A stretch of DNA of 64,000 nt from an uncultured Thomasclavelia sp. (lineage in GTDB: Bacteria > Bacillota_I > Bacilli_A > Erysipelotrichales > Coprobacillaceae), in the NCBI GenBank assembly GCA_910588165.1, contig CAJUOR010000001.1, forward strand, positions 17,471-81,470. Reading direction: 5' to 3'. The position numbers and the translations under genes were made by a program. Under the pieces are notes generated by a model. It saw only the letters and a program-made list of their open reading frames with translations, made no database searches and had not been told where the DNA came from. Shown here in pieces: positions 50,204 to 58,939 of the stretch (positions within the stretch are counted from its first letter, which is position 1; every line of letters starts with the position of its first letter).

Positions 50204-50785
50204 CTATTCTGTAATATTTTGATTATACAACTCGACTAATGTGAAAATGCCATTTTCGTATTCGAACTTTAAGATACAGCAGTTATAGAATCTTTCTTTT
50301 TTCAACACTTTGGCATATTGTTCCCAAGCACGATAAAACTGAGCACAAGCCGCACCATGCGATACTGCCAAAACAGTTTGATGTCCTTCTTTATTCATAA
50401 TTTCCGTCAAGGTCTGATTCATGCGCTCTCTTAATTCCATTTCCGTATCGCCACCATAAGCTTTAAAGAAATCACCGTAAGGCAGCTTAGGATTTAAACA
50501 TTCATCTTTGCCTTCAAAAGCCCCGAAATTCCATTCTTTTAATCCTTTTAAACGCGTATAGGGCATCTTGCCCTCGGTTACAATCTCCAAAGTATCACAA
50601 GCTCTTTCCGATGTTGAACTATACGCATAATCAAATATAATGTTGTTGTTTTTAAAGTATTCGCCCGCTATTTTTGCCTGCTTGATGCCAAGCGGGGTCA
50701 AAGGCGCATCGCACCAACCTTGAATTTTATGTTGCAAATTAAATAAAGTTTGTCCATGGCGCATTAAATACAATGTCTTTTTCAT
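50204..50785 (-). CDS. Histidine phosphatase (phosphoglycerate-mutase-like)
   Basis: A 193-residue enzyme with the RHG motif LMRHGQTLFN at its start (phospho-His), the Arg/Glu-containing SSTSERACDTLEI, EWNFGAFEG and AVSHGAACAQF (second His). Likely a broad phosphomonoesterase. The ATG at 50785 is nine bases after AAAGGA; the two upstream starts are too close to it. Divergent from the LysR gene. Confidence 0.86.
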   Translation of the reverse strand: MKKTLYLMRHGQTLFNLQHKIQGWCDAPLTPLGIKQAKIAGEYFKNNNIIFDYAYSSTSERACDTLEIVTEGKMPYTRLKGLKEWNFGAFEGKDECLNPKLPYGDFFKAYGGDTEMELRERMNQTLTEIMNKEGHQTVLAVSHGAACAQFYRAWEQYAKVLKKERFYNCCILKFEYENGIFTLVELYNQNITE

Positions 50786-50894
50786 TCTCATCAATCCTTT
50801 CTTTGCAAGCTTATTATACTAAAACTTTTTTTAAAAGTATAATAATGGTATAGAAATCTGCTATAATGAAATAGAATAATGAAAGGAGATGCCT

Positions 50895-51746
50895 ATGATT
50901 GAATTTGAAACATTACAACACTTAATTGCCTTTGAAAAGTATAAAACCCTCTCAAACGCAGCGAAAGCTCTCCATGTTTCCCAACCGGTTTTAACACGGT
51001 CGATGCAAAAACTTGAAGAGGCTTTAGAAGTCCAATTATTTGACCGAGCAAAAAATCGCATTGCTTTAAACGAAACCGGTCTAATAGCTGTCGAATATGC
51101 TAAGCGAATCGTGTCTGATACAAACAATATGAAAAATCAAATCAAAGCCTTTGACCGCAAACAGCACACCTTTTCCATCGGTTCATGTGCCCCTGCCCCT
51201 AATATTCTTCTATCGCAAAAGGCTTCCACCTTTTTCCCTGAAAAAACAATCTCAAGTGAAATTAAAGATATGGAAATTTTAAGTGCCGGTTTAGCTGATA
51301 AAACCTACAGTGTCATTATCATGCCTTATGATATTGAAGATGACGACATTGAAAGTATTCCTTTTATGGACGAAGCACTTTATTTCTCTTTACCCTATGA
51401 CCACCCCTTAGCTAAAGCCGAAAGTCTGTATCTTAAGGATTTAGACGGTCAAAGGATGCTACTGATGTCAAACATTGGTTTTTGGCATAGCATTCACCAA
51501 AACAGTATGCCTAACACTAAATTTCTGATTCAAGAAGATCGTGGTAACTTTTATGATTTGATTGAACTATCATCACTACCGTCATTTACATCTAGTTTCA
51601 CTATGCACCATGACGGTATGCCACCCAATCGTAAAATTATTCCTATCAAAGATAAAGAGGCGCAAGCGACCTTTTACTGTTGGTATCGAAAAGAAGATGA
51701 GAAAAAATTTGCCTCTTTCCTCTATCATTTAAATGAAGATAAATAA
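50895..51746 (+). CDS. LysR-family transcriptional regulator
   Basis: A 283-residue LysR regulator with the N-terminal winged helix (LSNAAKALHVSQPVLTRSMQ, about 18-37; DRAKNRIALNETG wing) and an effector-binding domain. The ATG at 50895 follows AAGGAG by six bases. A TATAAT with TGC extension lies upstream. It is divergent from the histidine phosphatase gene, its likely direct target, and convergent with a MATE gene, sharing a hairpin. Confidence 0.88.
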   Translation: MIEFETLQHLIAFEKYKTLSNAAKALHVSQPVLTRSMQKLEEALEVQLFDRAKNRIALNETGLIAVEYAKRIVSDTNNMKNQIKAFDRKQHTFSIGSCAPAPNILLSQKASTFFPEKTISSEIKDMEILSAGLADKTYSVIIMPYDIEDDDIESIPFMDEALYFSLPYDHPLAKAESLYLKDLDGQRMLLMSNIGFWHSIHQNSMPNTKFLIQEDRGNFYDLIELSSLPSFTSSFTMHHDGMPPNRKIIPIKDKEAQATFYCWYRKEDEKKFASFLYHLNEDK

Positions 51747-51751
51747 AGAAG

Positions 51752-51777
51752 AAAAAAGCGTTGTAAAACGCTTTTTT
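51752..51777. terminator. Bidirectional terminator between lysR and MATE genes
   Basis: AAAAAAGCGTT/AACGCTTTTTT with a four-base loop; ends within the MATE stop codon on the minus strand. Confidence 0.78.
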
Positions 51778-53158
51778 ATGATACTGTTTTGGTTTCCGCT
51801 GTTAAATCTTTCAACCACTTGCCTTGTTTATATCTAACTAAACCTATCAATAATCTAGCTAACTGTTCAACTTGAATAATGATAAACAGGAGTGCATAAG
51901 ATTCAATCCCGAAGACTAAAATGGAAAGATAGGCAATCGGAAGTCCGACAAGCCACATTACACCGCCATCTAAGAACATCAAGAATAAAGAATCGCCTCC
52001 GGCTCTAAGGCTTGACATAATGATAACATTGAACATTCTAAACGCAATCCTTATTGCAAATAAACGAACAATTAAAATAGCCCCTTCATGAATAACCGGA
52101 TCTGTTAAACCAAATAAACTAACTAACGGTTCAGCAAAGAAAATAACCCCGGTTGCTGCCACAACCGCAAAAATAACTGCTAATAAGACAAAATAATTAC
52201 TGTATTCCTTTGCCTTTTCCATATCTTGCTTACCTAGCTGTTCCCCGATAATTAAACCGGTCGCATTATTCAATCCCATAGCAAAGATAAAGAAGAAGTT
52301 AGCCACTGTATTCCCAATCTTATAAATCTCTAAAGCATTTTTCCCAAGCATTCCAAAGGCTTTAACATATAAGCTCATTCCAAAGCCAAAGAAAGCTTCA
52401 TTACAAATCAACGGCATCATACGTTTAACTACGGGCTTCACAAAGCTTAATGACTGATGGAACATTTCATTAAACGTACCTAAAAATGGTTGATGCGTTT
52501 TATACGCATATACTACATGAATTGTAGCACCTGTCATCGTTGCGATTAAGGTTGCCAAAGCCGCCCCGGCAACGCCCATTTCAGGTAAACCGAATTTACC
52601 GAAAATCAAAAGATAATTAAAAACAATATTGACAACAGTTACAACCATACCGATATACATCGGAATATGTGTTTTTTGAATAGCTCGATAAATAAAACTA
52701 TAAACATTAGTTAAACTAGAAAATATATAAGCGAAACATGAGATAGATAAATAACTCATTCCCAGTTTCACAACTTCATCATCACCGCTGTAAAAACCTA
52801 AAATAGCATTTCCAAATAAAAGTGCTAAGGCCATAAAAATAGCAGCATTGATAAAGTTAATGATAATTTTTAAACCGAAGATTTTTCTTAAACTTTTATA
52901 ATCTCTCGCTCCATAAAACTGCGCAGCGTACATTCCGGCACCTGAATTGATACCAAAACCGACATTCATCATAATCGTATCTAATTGCGTTGCCACGGCA
53001 ACTGCCCCAACGCCATTGATTTGCGATACCATAATCGTATCAACAAAACCGGCAGCCTGATTTAAAATCTGTTGCAAGGCTAACGGTATGGCAATATGGG
53101 CAATACGTTGATAAAAGAATTTTGGTCCGATATATTTTTTTAAGATTCCCTCTTTCAT
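51776..53158 (-). CDS. MATE-family multidrug exporter (NorM-like) 1
   Basis: A 460-residue membrane exporter with 12 expected helices, driven by Na+ or H+. The N-terminal LALQQILNQAAGFVDTIMVS matches MATE helix 1, and MGLNNATGLIIGEQLGKQD and FGFGMSLYVKAFGMLG follow. The substrate may be drugs or metabolites. ATG after a GGGAGGGGAG stretch. Not closely related to the DinF-like protein at 55091..56467, so two MATE subtypes exist here. Confidence 0.86.
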   Translation of the reverse strand: MKEGILKKYIGPKFFYQRIAHIAIPLALQQILNQAAGFVDTIMVSQINGVGAVAVATQLDTIMMNVGFGINSGAGMYAAQFYGARDYKSLRKIFGLKIIINFINAAIFMALALLFGNAILGFYSGDDEVVKLGMSYLSISCFAYIFSSLTNVYSFIYRAIQKTHIPMYIGMVVTVVNIVFNYLLIFGKFGLPEMGVAGAALATLIATMTGATIHVVYAYKTHQPFLGTFNEMFHQSLSFVKPVVKRMMPLICNEAFFGFGMSLYVKAFGMLGKNALEIYKIGNTVANFFFIFAMGLNNATGLIIGEQLGKQDMEKAKEYSNYFVLLAVIFAVVAATGVIFFAEPLVSLFGLTDPVIHEGAILIVRLFAIRIAFRMFNVIIMSSLRAGGDSLFLMFLDGGVMWLVGLPIAYLSILVFGIESYALLFIIIQVEQLARLLIGLVRYKQGKWLKDLTAETKTVS

Positions 53159-53204
53159 ATTTTCTCCCCTCCCTCACAAAGGTATATACTAATCTAAAAA
53201 TAAT

Positions 53205-53245
53205 AAAAAAGCAATAAATAAAGAAAAATTTATTCATTGCTTTTA
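53205..53245 (-). terminator. Terminator of the Cof phosphatase gene 53262..54065
   Basis: AAAAGCAATGAATAAA/TTTATTTATTGCTTTT, T tract on the minus strand. Confidence 0.72.
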
Positions 53246-53261
53246 GGTTTTTTATAAAGAA

Positions 53262-54065
53262 TTAGCTATTTTCCTCCAAAATATCCTCTACCACCTCATA
53301 TAGATAATCTACAAGATGACTAGCTTTTTTCTGTACCACTTCATCACTGCGTCTAAACGTATAGCCGTGTTGTGCTGATTCTATCATCGAAATATCGTTG
53401 TAAGAATCACCGATAGCATAAATATTTTCATGTTCAATACCTAAATATTCGGCAAGCTTTTTCATGCCCAATCCTTTAGAACTATTTGGTCCCATAATAT
53501 CAATAAAAGCTGTATTGTAAGACCATGAAATATCCTTCTCAAATAGAGGCATCGTTTTTTTCACATAACCATCTAAAAAATCTGTTTTCTCATCTTCTTG
53601 GTTAATGCCAAAAATAGTATAGAATTTAGCTTCATGCATCTTTGTTTCAAACATTGAGAAATCCTGATAACTTGTAATATCCCCTTTTTCATCTATGATA
53701 TGAATGCCATCTTTTTTCTTGACAACACAGCTTTTGCCATCACAGAAGTAAACCATCAAACGATCTTCTTTGATAAAAGTAAATAACATCTTTTCACCTA
53801 AATCTTTTGGAATATTGTTCTGATAAATAATCTTACCCCCTCTATCCACAATATACGCCCCATTGCATAACACCATATAATCATAAGGTATCTGCACTGC
53901 TTTAAGTGTCGGTAAAATATCTATATTGTTTCTTCCCGTACATAGTGCAACGATATGCCCTTGCTCTCTTAGCGTCTTTAAAGCACTGATATTTTTTTCA
54001 TGTAAAGGTACACCTTTTTTACCAATAATTGTCCCATCTAAATCTGAAAATAAAATTTTTGCCAT
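53262..54065 (-). CDS. Cof-type HAD phosphatase
   Basis: A 267-residue Cof-type hydrolase: LFSDLDGTIIG (motif I), LCTGRN (II), and IYAIGDSYNDISMIESAQHG (IV), with a cap domain of about 85-190. The ATG at 54065 follows AGGGGTG. Divergent from another Cof phosphatase (54152..54961), sharing an 86-base intergenic region, and about 30% alike by eye. Confidence 0.85.
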   Translation of the reverse strand: MAKILFSDLDGTIIGKKGVPLHEKNISALKTLREQGHIVALCTGRNNIDILPTLKAVQIPYDYMVLCNGAYIVDRGGKIIYQNNIPKDLGEKMLFTFIKEDRLMVYFCDGKSCVVKKKDGIHIIDEKGDITSYQDFSMFETKMHEAKFYTIFGINQEDEKTDFLDGYVKKTMPLFEKDISWSYNTAFIDIMGPNSSKGLGMKKLAEYLGIEHENIYAIGDSYNDISMIESAQHGYTFRRSDEVVQKKASHLVDYLYEVVEDILEENS

Positions 54066-54151
54066 ATTTCTCACACCCCTGCAAACATTATATCAATTTT
54101 ATGCTTAAATACAAACAAAAATATGATAGAATAAGGTTGGAGGGATAAACT

Positions 54152-54961
54152 ATGAAAAATATTAAACTAATATTATGTGATTTAGACGGGACTTTACTAT
54201 CAGATGATAAAAAAATTTCAGAACATACCATCAGTACCATTCAAAAAGCCAGAGAACAAGGTATTCGTTTTGGCTTGGCAACCGGACGCAGTTTATATGC
54301 CGTAGATGTTCTATTAGACGAGTGGAAAATTCGTGACCAATGCGATGTGCTATTAGGCTTCAATGGTGCGCAAATTATTATGCCTAACGAAAATATCAGT
54401 GAGTTAAACGATCCTATTAAAGGTAGCTGCTGTATTGATATCATTCATCATTTTGAAGATTTACCGATTAACTTCAGCGTCTATGACAAACGCAATTTGC
54501 ACGCTTATCGCCACGATGATTTAAGCATCGCAATTTCCAGAGATAATCGTTTCACTGAAATGGAGATGGGAGATATTCACGAGTTTTTCAAAAGAGATTT
54601 TCCTAAATTAGTTATCATGTGCCACCCACAAGATATGGAGGCTGTGATTGAAAGATCTAAATCCATTTCAAGTCCGGATTTTAACTGTTTCAAGACAACA
54701 CCTACATTATTTGAATTTGTCAATCCTAAGGTTTGTAAAAGCAACGGAATTAAAAGAATCTGTGATATTTTAAATATCACCATGGACGAGGTCTGTGTTT
54801 TCGGTGATGCTCAAAACGATCATGATATGCTAAAACATGCAGGACTTGGCGTATGTATGATCAACGGTGATGATAAAACCAAGTCTCTTAGCGATGACAT
54901 TACTGACTTAGATAATAATCATGATGGCGTAGCTAACTACATTCTTAAACATTTTCTTTAA
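54152..54961 (+). CDS. Cof-type HAD phosphatase
   Basis: A 269-residue hydrolase: LCDLDGTLLSDD, LATGRSLYAV and CVFGDAQNDHDMLKHAGLGV. Divergent partner of 53262..54065. GGAGGGATAA ribosome site. Substrate unknown; likely sugar phosphates. Confidence 0.86.
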   Translation: MKNIKLILCDLDGTLLSDDKKISEHTISTIQKAREQGIRFGLATGRSLYAVDVLLDEWKIRDQCDVLLGFNGAQIIMPNENISELNDPIKGSCCIDIIHHFEDLPINFSVYDKRNLHAYRHDDLSIAISRDNRFTEMEMGDIHEFFKRDFPKLVIMCHPQDMEAVIERSKSISSPDFNCFKTTPTLFEFVNPKVCKSNGIKRICDILNITMDEVCVFGDAQNDHDMLKHAGLGVCMINGDDKTKSLSDDITDLDNNHDGVANYILKHFL

Positions 54962-54969
54962 TATTTCGC

Positions 54970-55000
54970 TTGACTAAAGTTCGCTCAAATGTGTTATAAT
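54970..55000 (+). promoter_or_regulatory. Promoter of the attenuator-controlled MATE gene
   Basis: TTGACT (54970..54975), 19-bp spacer, TATAAT (54995..55000) with a TGn extension that can compensate the long spacer. Confidence 0.6.
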
Positions 55001-55014
55001 AAAGAGTATACTTG

Positions 55015-55071
55015 ATGCGTGAAAAAAGCACTGAACATACAAGTTATCAGGTGCTTTTTTATATAACATAA
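55015..55071 (+). CDS. Possible 18-codon leader peptide ahead of the MATE gene
   Basis: ATG at 55015, 18 codons (MREKSTEHTSYQVLFYIT) and a TAA stop at 55069..55071. It runs across the leader terminator (55022..55060). There is no Shine-Dalgarno sequence, the transcript 5' end would be only about ten bases upstream, and initiation would be leaderless-like. It may be chance; I report it because it spans the attenuator. Confidence 0.35.
   Translation: MREKSTEHTSYQVLFYIT
55022..55060 (+). terminator. Leader terminator (attenuator) before the MATE gene
   Basis: AAAAAGCACTGA/TCAGGTGCTTTTTT (one bulge) with a T run, between the promoter and the MATE gene. ACTTG at 55010..55014 can pair with CAAGT in the loop (about 55040), an alternative structure. 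Confidence 0.65.
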
Positions 55072-55090
55072 AAAGAGAGGAGTTTTATTT

Positions 55091-56467
55091 ATGCCAAATG
55101 ACGATAAAGTTTACTTATTTGAAAAAATGCCCATTTCCAAGGCTATCATTAAGTTAGCTATTCCAACCGTCTTAAGTTCACTTGTCATGGTCATCTATAA
55201 CTTAGCAGATACTTATTTTGTCGGTATGCTTAATGATGCCATTCAAAATGCTGCGGTAACTTTAGCCGCACCTATCTTATTATCACTTACAGCTGTAACT
55301 AACCTTTTTGGTGTCGGTTCTTCGAGTTTGATGAGCCGTTCTTTAGGGAGTAAAGATTACAAGCGTGTCAGTCAAAGTTCGGCGATTGGTTTCTATTGTG
55401 CTTTATTCTTAGGGATTACCATATCGGTTCTTTGTTTTACGTTTAATCGTCCTTTATTACAGATATTAGGTGTAACAGCCGAAACTTCAAGTGCGACCTA
55501 TAACTATTTGAAATGGACCATTATGTGTGGTGCCGCACCGGCTATTTTAAATGTTGTCTTAGCTTTCCTTGTACGTGCCGAAGGTGCAAGCTTACACGCC
55601 AGCATCGGAACGATGAGTGGCTGTATTTTAAACATTATTCTCGATCCTATCTTCATCTTACCTTGGGGATTGGATATGGGAGCTTCCGGTGCCGGCTTAG
55701 CAACTTTCCTATCTAACTGTGTTGCCTGCCTATACTTTATTGTACTCATCAATAAGAAAAAAGAAAATACTTACATATCCATTAAATTTTCGCAATTCAG
55801 TTTAGACAAAGCTGTTTTATTCTCTATTTTTGCTGTCGGTATTCCGGCTGCCATTCAAAACTTATTGAATGTAACCGGTATGACAATTCTCAACAACTTA
55901 ACCGCAAGCTATGGAACAGATGCTGTAGCTGCTATGGGGATTGCCCAAAAAATCAATATGGTGCCCGTTCAAATCGCCTTAGGTATGTCGCAAGGGATTA
56001 TGCCATTAATTAGCTATAACTATTCTGCAAGAAATATCGAACGTATGAAAAATACCTTAACAACAACATTGAAAATTGCCTTAGCTTTCATCGTCGTTGT
56101 GGTGGCAGGCTATTATTTCCAATCACGTTTTTTCATTTCGATGTTCATGTCTAATCAAACCATCGTCGACTATGGCTCCGCCTTCTTAAGAAACTTCTGC
56201 CTAGGTCTACCGTTCCTTTGTATCGACTTTGTGGCTGTGGGTGTTTTCCAAGCTGTCGGCATGGGAAAAGAATCTTTATTCTTTGCCATTATGCGTAAGA
56301 TTATCTTAGAGATTCCGGCTTTAATTATCTTAAATCAGCTCATACCTTTATATGGTTTATCTTTAGCTCAATTCACATCGGAAATCATCTTAGCTAGTTT
56401 GGCTTTCGTTGTCTTATCTAAATTATTTAAAAAGCTTTCTAATGAGAAAACTGTCGCAACAGCCTAA
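55091..56467 (+). CDS. MATE-family exporter 2 (DinF-like)
   Basis: A 458-residue MATE transporter (N-terminal MPISKAIIKLAIPTVLSSLV, helix 1 NLADTYFVGMLND, and GMSQGIMPLISYNYSARN). It differs from 51776..53158 in the DinF/MepA-like N-terminus with ISKAIIKLAIPTVL. Na+-coupled drug export is likely. AGAGAGGAG ribosome site. Transcription must pass a leader terminator, so expression is probably induced by a compound or translation stress. Confidence 0.86.
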   Translation: MPNDDKVYLFEKMPISKAIIKLAIPTVLSSLVMVIYNLADTYFVGMLNDAIQNAAVTLAAPILLSLTAVTNLFGVGSSSLMSRSLGSKDYKRVSQSSAIGFYCALFLGITISVLCFTFNRPLLQILGVTAETSSATYNYLKWTIMCGAAPAILNVVLAFLVRAEGASLHASIGTMSGCILNIILDPIFILPWGLDMGASGAGLATFLSNCVACLYFIVLINKKKENTYISIKFSQFSLDKAVLFSIFAVGIPAAIQNLLNVTGMTILNNLTASYGTDAVAAMGIAQKINMVPVQIALGMSQGIMPLISYNYSARNIERMKNTLTTTLKIALAFIVVVVAGYYFQSRFFISMFMSNQTIVDYGSAFLRNFCLGLPFLCIDFVAVGVFQAVGMGKESLFFAIMRKIILEIPALIILNQLIPLYGLSLAQFTSEIILASLAFVVLSKLFKKLSNEKTVATA

Positions 56468-56468
56468 C

Positions 56469-56508
56469 AAAAAAAGCAACTCGGTTCTTATACTGCGTTG
56501 CTTTTTTT
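56469..56508. terminator. Terminator after MATE gene 2
   Basis: AAAAAAAGCAAC/GTTGCTTTTTTT; bidirectional. Confidence 0.78.
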
Positions 56509-56513
56509 ACTGA

Positions 56514-56541
56514 TAAAAAGATGCCCTATTCAATGGCACCT
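56514..56541 (-). terminator. Terminator of the pyrophosphatase gene
   Basis: GGTGCC/GGCATC (one G-U pair) with a T run on the minus strand. Confidence 0.62.
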
Positions 56542-56548
56542 TCATTTA

Positions 56549-58195
56549 TTATCCCATTTGTTCAATAGCTTCGGTAATGGCAGGGATAACTTGCTTCTTG
56601 CGTGAAATAATCCCCGGTAGAAAGGCTTCGCTATTTTTTATGGTTACCTTAAAGGCACGAGCTGCAATTTCGGCTTTAGGTCCTGCCACAAATAACTGGC
56701 TGGCAGCATTAATGACATCTGTCAATAAGACAAAAGCAGCATCGAGGTGCTGAGCCTCTACTTGCGTATTCATATATGCCAACATCTCATCACGATATTC
56801 CTCAAAGCCCTCAATATCCATCGTATTAACTTGAGCAACCCCGATTTGACGCTTACCAATAGTGAAGCGTTTGTAATCCTGATAGAAAATCTGATCCATT
56901 GTCTTACCTTTTAGAGAAGTTCCGGCTTTAAACATTTCTTTACCTAACTCCACTAAATCCACACCGGCAATCTTGGCTAAACGCTTGGCAATTTTCGTAT
57001 CCACAGGTGTACATGTCGGACTTTTAAACAATAAAGTATCTGAGATAATAGCTGATAACAAAGCCCCGGCAATATTAGCAGGTATATCTATCCCTTCTTC
57101 AAAATAAGCTTTAGATACAATCGTAGCAGTTGAACCCAATGGTTCACAACGGAAATAAACCGGTCCGACTGTTTGAATATCTGCCACGCGGTGATGGTCG
57201 ATAATCTCTAAAATATCAGCTTCCTCAATCCCCGGAATTGACTGCGCACGCTCATTATGGTCAACCTGAATAACTTTTTTACGTAAACCGGACAATAACT
57301 GATATCTTGATAAACTTCCGACAACACGTCCGTTTAAATCTACCACAGGATAGCTGCGATAACGTGTTTCGGTCATGACCTCTTTCATGTAGTCCACTGT
57401 ATCATCTGTCGAGAAGGTTCTGATAGCACCCTTTTGCATAACAAAATCAACCGGTACAGACTGAATAATCAACTGCGTTGTCGCAAATGTATTATAAGGT
57501 GTTGAAATTGTCGTAATATTAGCTTCTTCAATTCTCTTAGCCATTTCTTCTGTCAAAGATAATGAACCGGTCAAAATAATCAAAGAAACACCCTGTTCTG
57601 TCAACATACGAATCGTATCTTCACGATCGCCACCCACAATGACAATATCATCTTTTTTAATTCGCTTTTGAGCCTCTTCCTTCAACATTGCGGCAACATG
57701 GATTTCGCCTTTAAAAACTTTAGTTTTACGATTCAAATGCAAGACTCTTGCATCTAATGTATCAACAATATTTTCAATTGAAGTCCCACTTTTAGCTAAA
57801 ATTTCACTGTCCCACTCGTCCATATAACCCGCAATAATATTAGATGTCGACAACAAACCTATCAATTGCGAATTTTCATCTAAAATAGGAGCTGACTTTA
57901 AATTACCTTGCTTCATTAAAGACCAAGCGGTTTTCAATGTCAACTCTTTAGCAAAAAGCGTTACCTTGTCATAATCTAAATCTTCTACCTTCTGCTTAAC
58001 TGTTTTAAGCAAAAGAGGTGTTTCCAATGCAAAGCGATCCAAAACATACTGTGTTTCTTGACTCACTGTTCCTAAACGAACGGGAACAGCATGATATTTT
58101 CCAAGTTTATTTAATAAATGTGCATAAGCAATAGCACTGATAATTGAATCTGTATCAGGATTTTGATGTCCGCTGACATAAACTGTATCATTCAT
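56549..58195 (-). CDS. ppaC: Manganese-dependent inorganic pyrophosphatase with CBS-DRTGG insert
   Basis: A 548-residue family II pyrophosphatase that hydrolyses PPi. The DHH catalytic motifs are SGHQNPDTDSI (N-terminal), DHNERAQ and DHHRVAD. A regulatory insert sits between the first and later motifs: two CBS repeats (about 74-125 and 250-305) and a DRTGG domain (about 135-245), as in CBS-PPases regulated by adenine nucleotides. C-terminal DHHA2 with SRKKQVIP. Start ATG with AGGAGG. Co-transcribed with the YheO-like regulator upstream (12-base gap). Confidence 0.93.
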   Translation of the reverse strand: MNDTVYVSGHQNPDTDSIISAIAYAHLLNKLGKYHAVPVRLGTVSQETQYVLDRFALETPLLLKTVKQKVEDLDYDKVTLFAKELTLKTAWSLMKQGNLKSAPILDENSQLIGLLSTSNIIAGYMDEWDSEILAKSGTSIENIVDTLDARVLHLNRKTKVFKGEIHVAAMLKEEAQKRIKKDDIVIVGGDREDTIRMLTEQGVSLIILTGSLSLTEEMAKRIEEANITTISTPYNTFATTQLIIQSVPVDFVMQKGAIRTFSTDDTVDYMKEVMTETRYRSYPVVDLNGRVVGSLSRYQLLSGLRKKVIQVDHNERAQSIPGIEEADILEIIDHHRVADIQTVGPVYFRCEPLGSTATIVSKAYFEEGIDIPANIAGALLSAIISDTLLFKSPTCTPVDTKIAKRLAKIAGVDLVELGKEMFKAGTSLKGKTMDQIFYQDYKRFTIGKRQIGVAQVNTMDIEGFEEYRDEMLAYMNTQVEAQHLDAAFVLLTDVINAASQLFVAGPKAEIAARAFKVTIKNSEAFLPGIISRKKQVIPAITEAIEQMG

Positions 58196-58207
58196 GACTA
58201 AAACCTC

Positions 58208-58864
58208 CTATATATTTTTCAAATAACGATAAATGGTTGGTTCTGAAGCAGAGAGTTCCTTCGCTACTAAACTGATTGCACCTTTCATATTAAAAACCCC
58301 TTTATCATGCAAAACCTTAATGACACTGGCTTTTTCCTTGGCTTTTAAACGTCCCTTAGCAACATAATCGGGATAACCTAATTCTTTCAATGTATCTAAA
58401 ACACATTGTTTAATTGAAGCCTCCAAAGAATTAGGCAAAATCTCAATCGGGTGATCCATCTGATATTCAATTTCCGGCTGCTCTTTTATCCCTAAAATAC
58501 GTTGCAGCGTTTTTTGAAGATAATCATAATCCGAAATATTGACATTAATGCAAAGCATACCAATCAGATGTTTTTTTTCGTCCTTGATGAAATAAGAAGC
58601 TGCTCTTACTAATTTCCCGGAATCTGTCAATGACTTATAATTCATGACAAAGTCTTTATGCTCATATTGTTTTTGTTTAAGAATATGTTGTCCTAAATCC
58701 GTTAAAGAATCGCCAATCATTCTGCCACTCATCTCATTATTGGCAATAGCGATAATGGGTGCTTCCTCTTTAGTTAAATCATGTAAAGCAATTTCAACAT
58801 TATCCCCAAAAGCAGTAGCCAAAAAGGGTACTAAGCCTTGATAAGTCTTTAGTAAATGATGCAT
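58208..58864 (-). CDS. YheO-like PAS/HTH transcriptional regulator
   Basis: A 218-residue regulator with an N-terminal YheO-like PAS domain (LVPFLATAFGDNVEIALHDL, then YFIKDEKKHLIGMLCINVNI) and a C-terminal HTH_22 (FNMKGAISLVAKELSASEPT, then IYRYLKNI). Family members sense small molecules. It precedes ppaC by 12 bases, implying joint transcription, but no known link between the two families is established. Confidence 0.78.
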   Translation of the reverse strand: MHHLLKTYQGLVPFLATAFGDNVEIALHDLTKEEAPIIAIANNEMSGRMIGDSLTDLGQHILKQKQYEHKDFVMNYKSLTDSGKLVRAASYFIKDEKKHLIGMLCINVNISDYDYLQKTLQRILGIKEQPEIEYQMDHPIEILPNSLEASIKQCVLDTLKELGYPDYVAKGRLKAKEKASVIKVLHDKGVFNMKGAISLVAKELSASEPTIYRYLKNI

Positions 58865-58939
58865 AGAACCATTCCTCTCATACTTTTATTATAACCCTTT
58901 TCATTATTGAAAACAATCATGAAATCTCTAGAATCCCCC

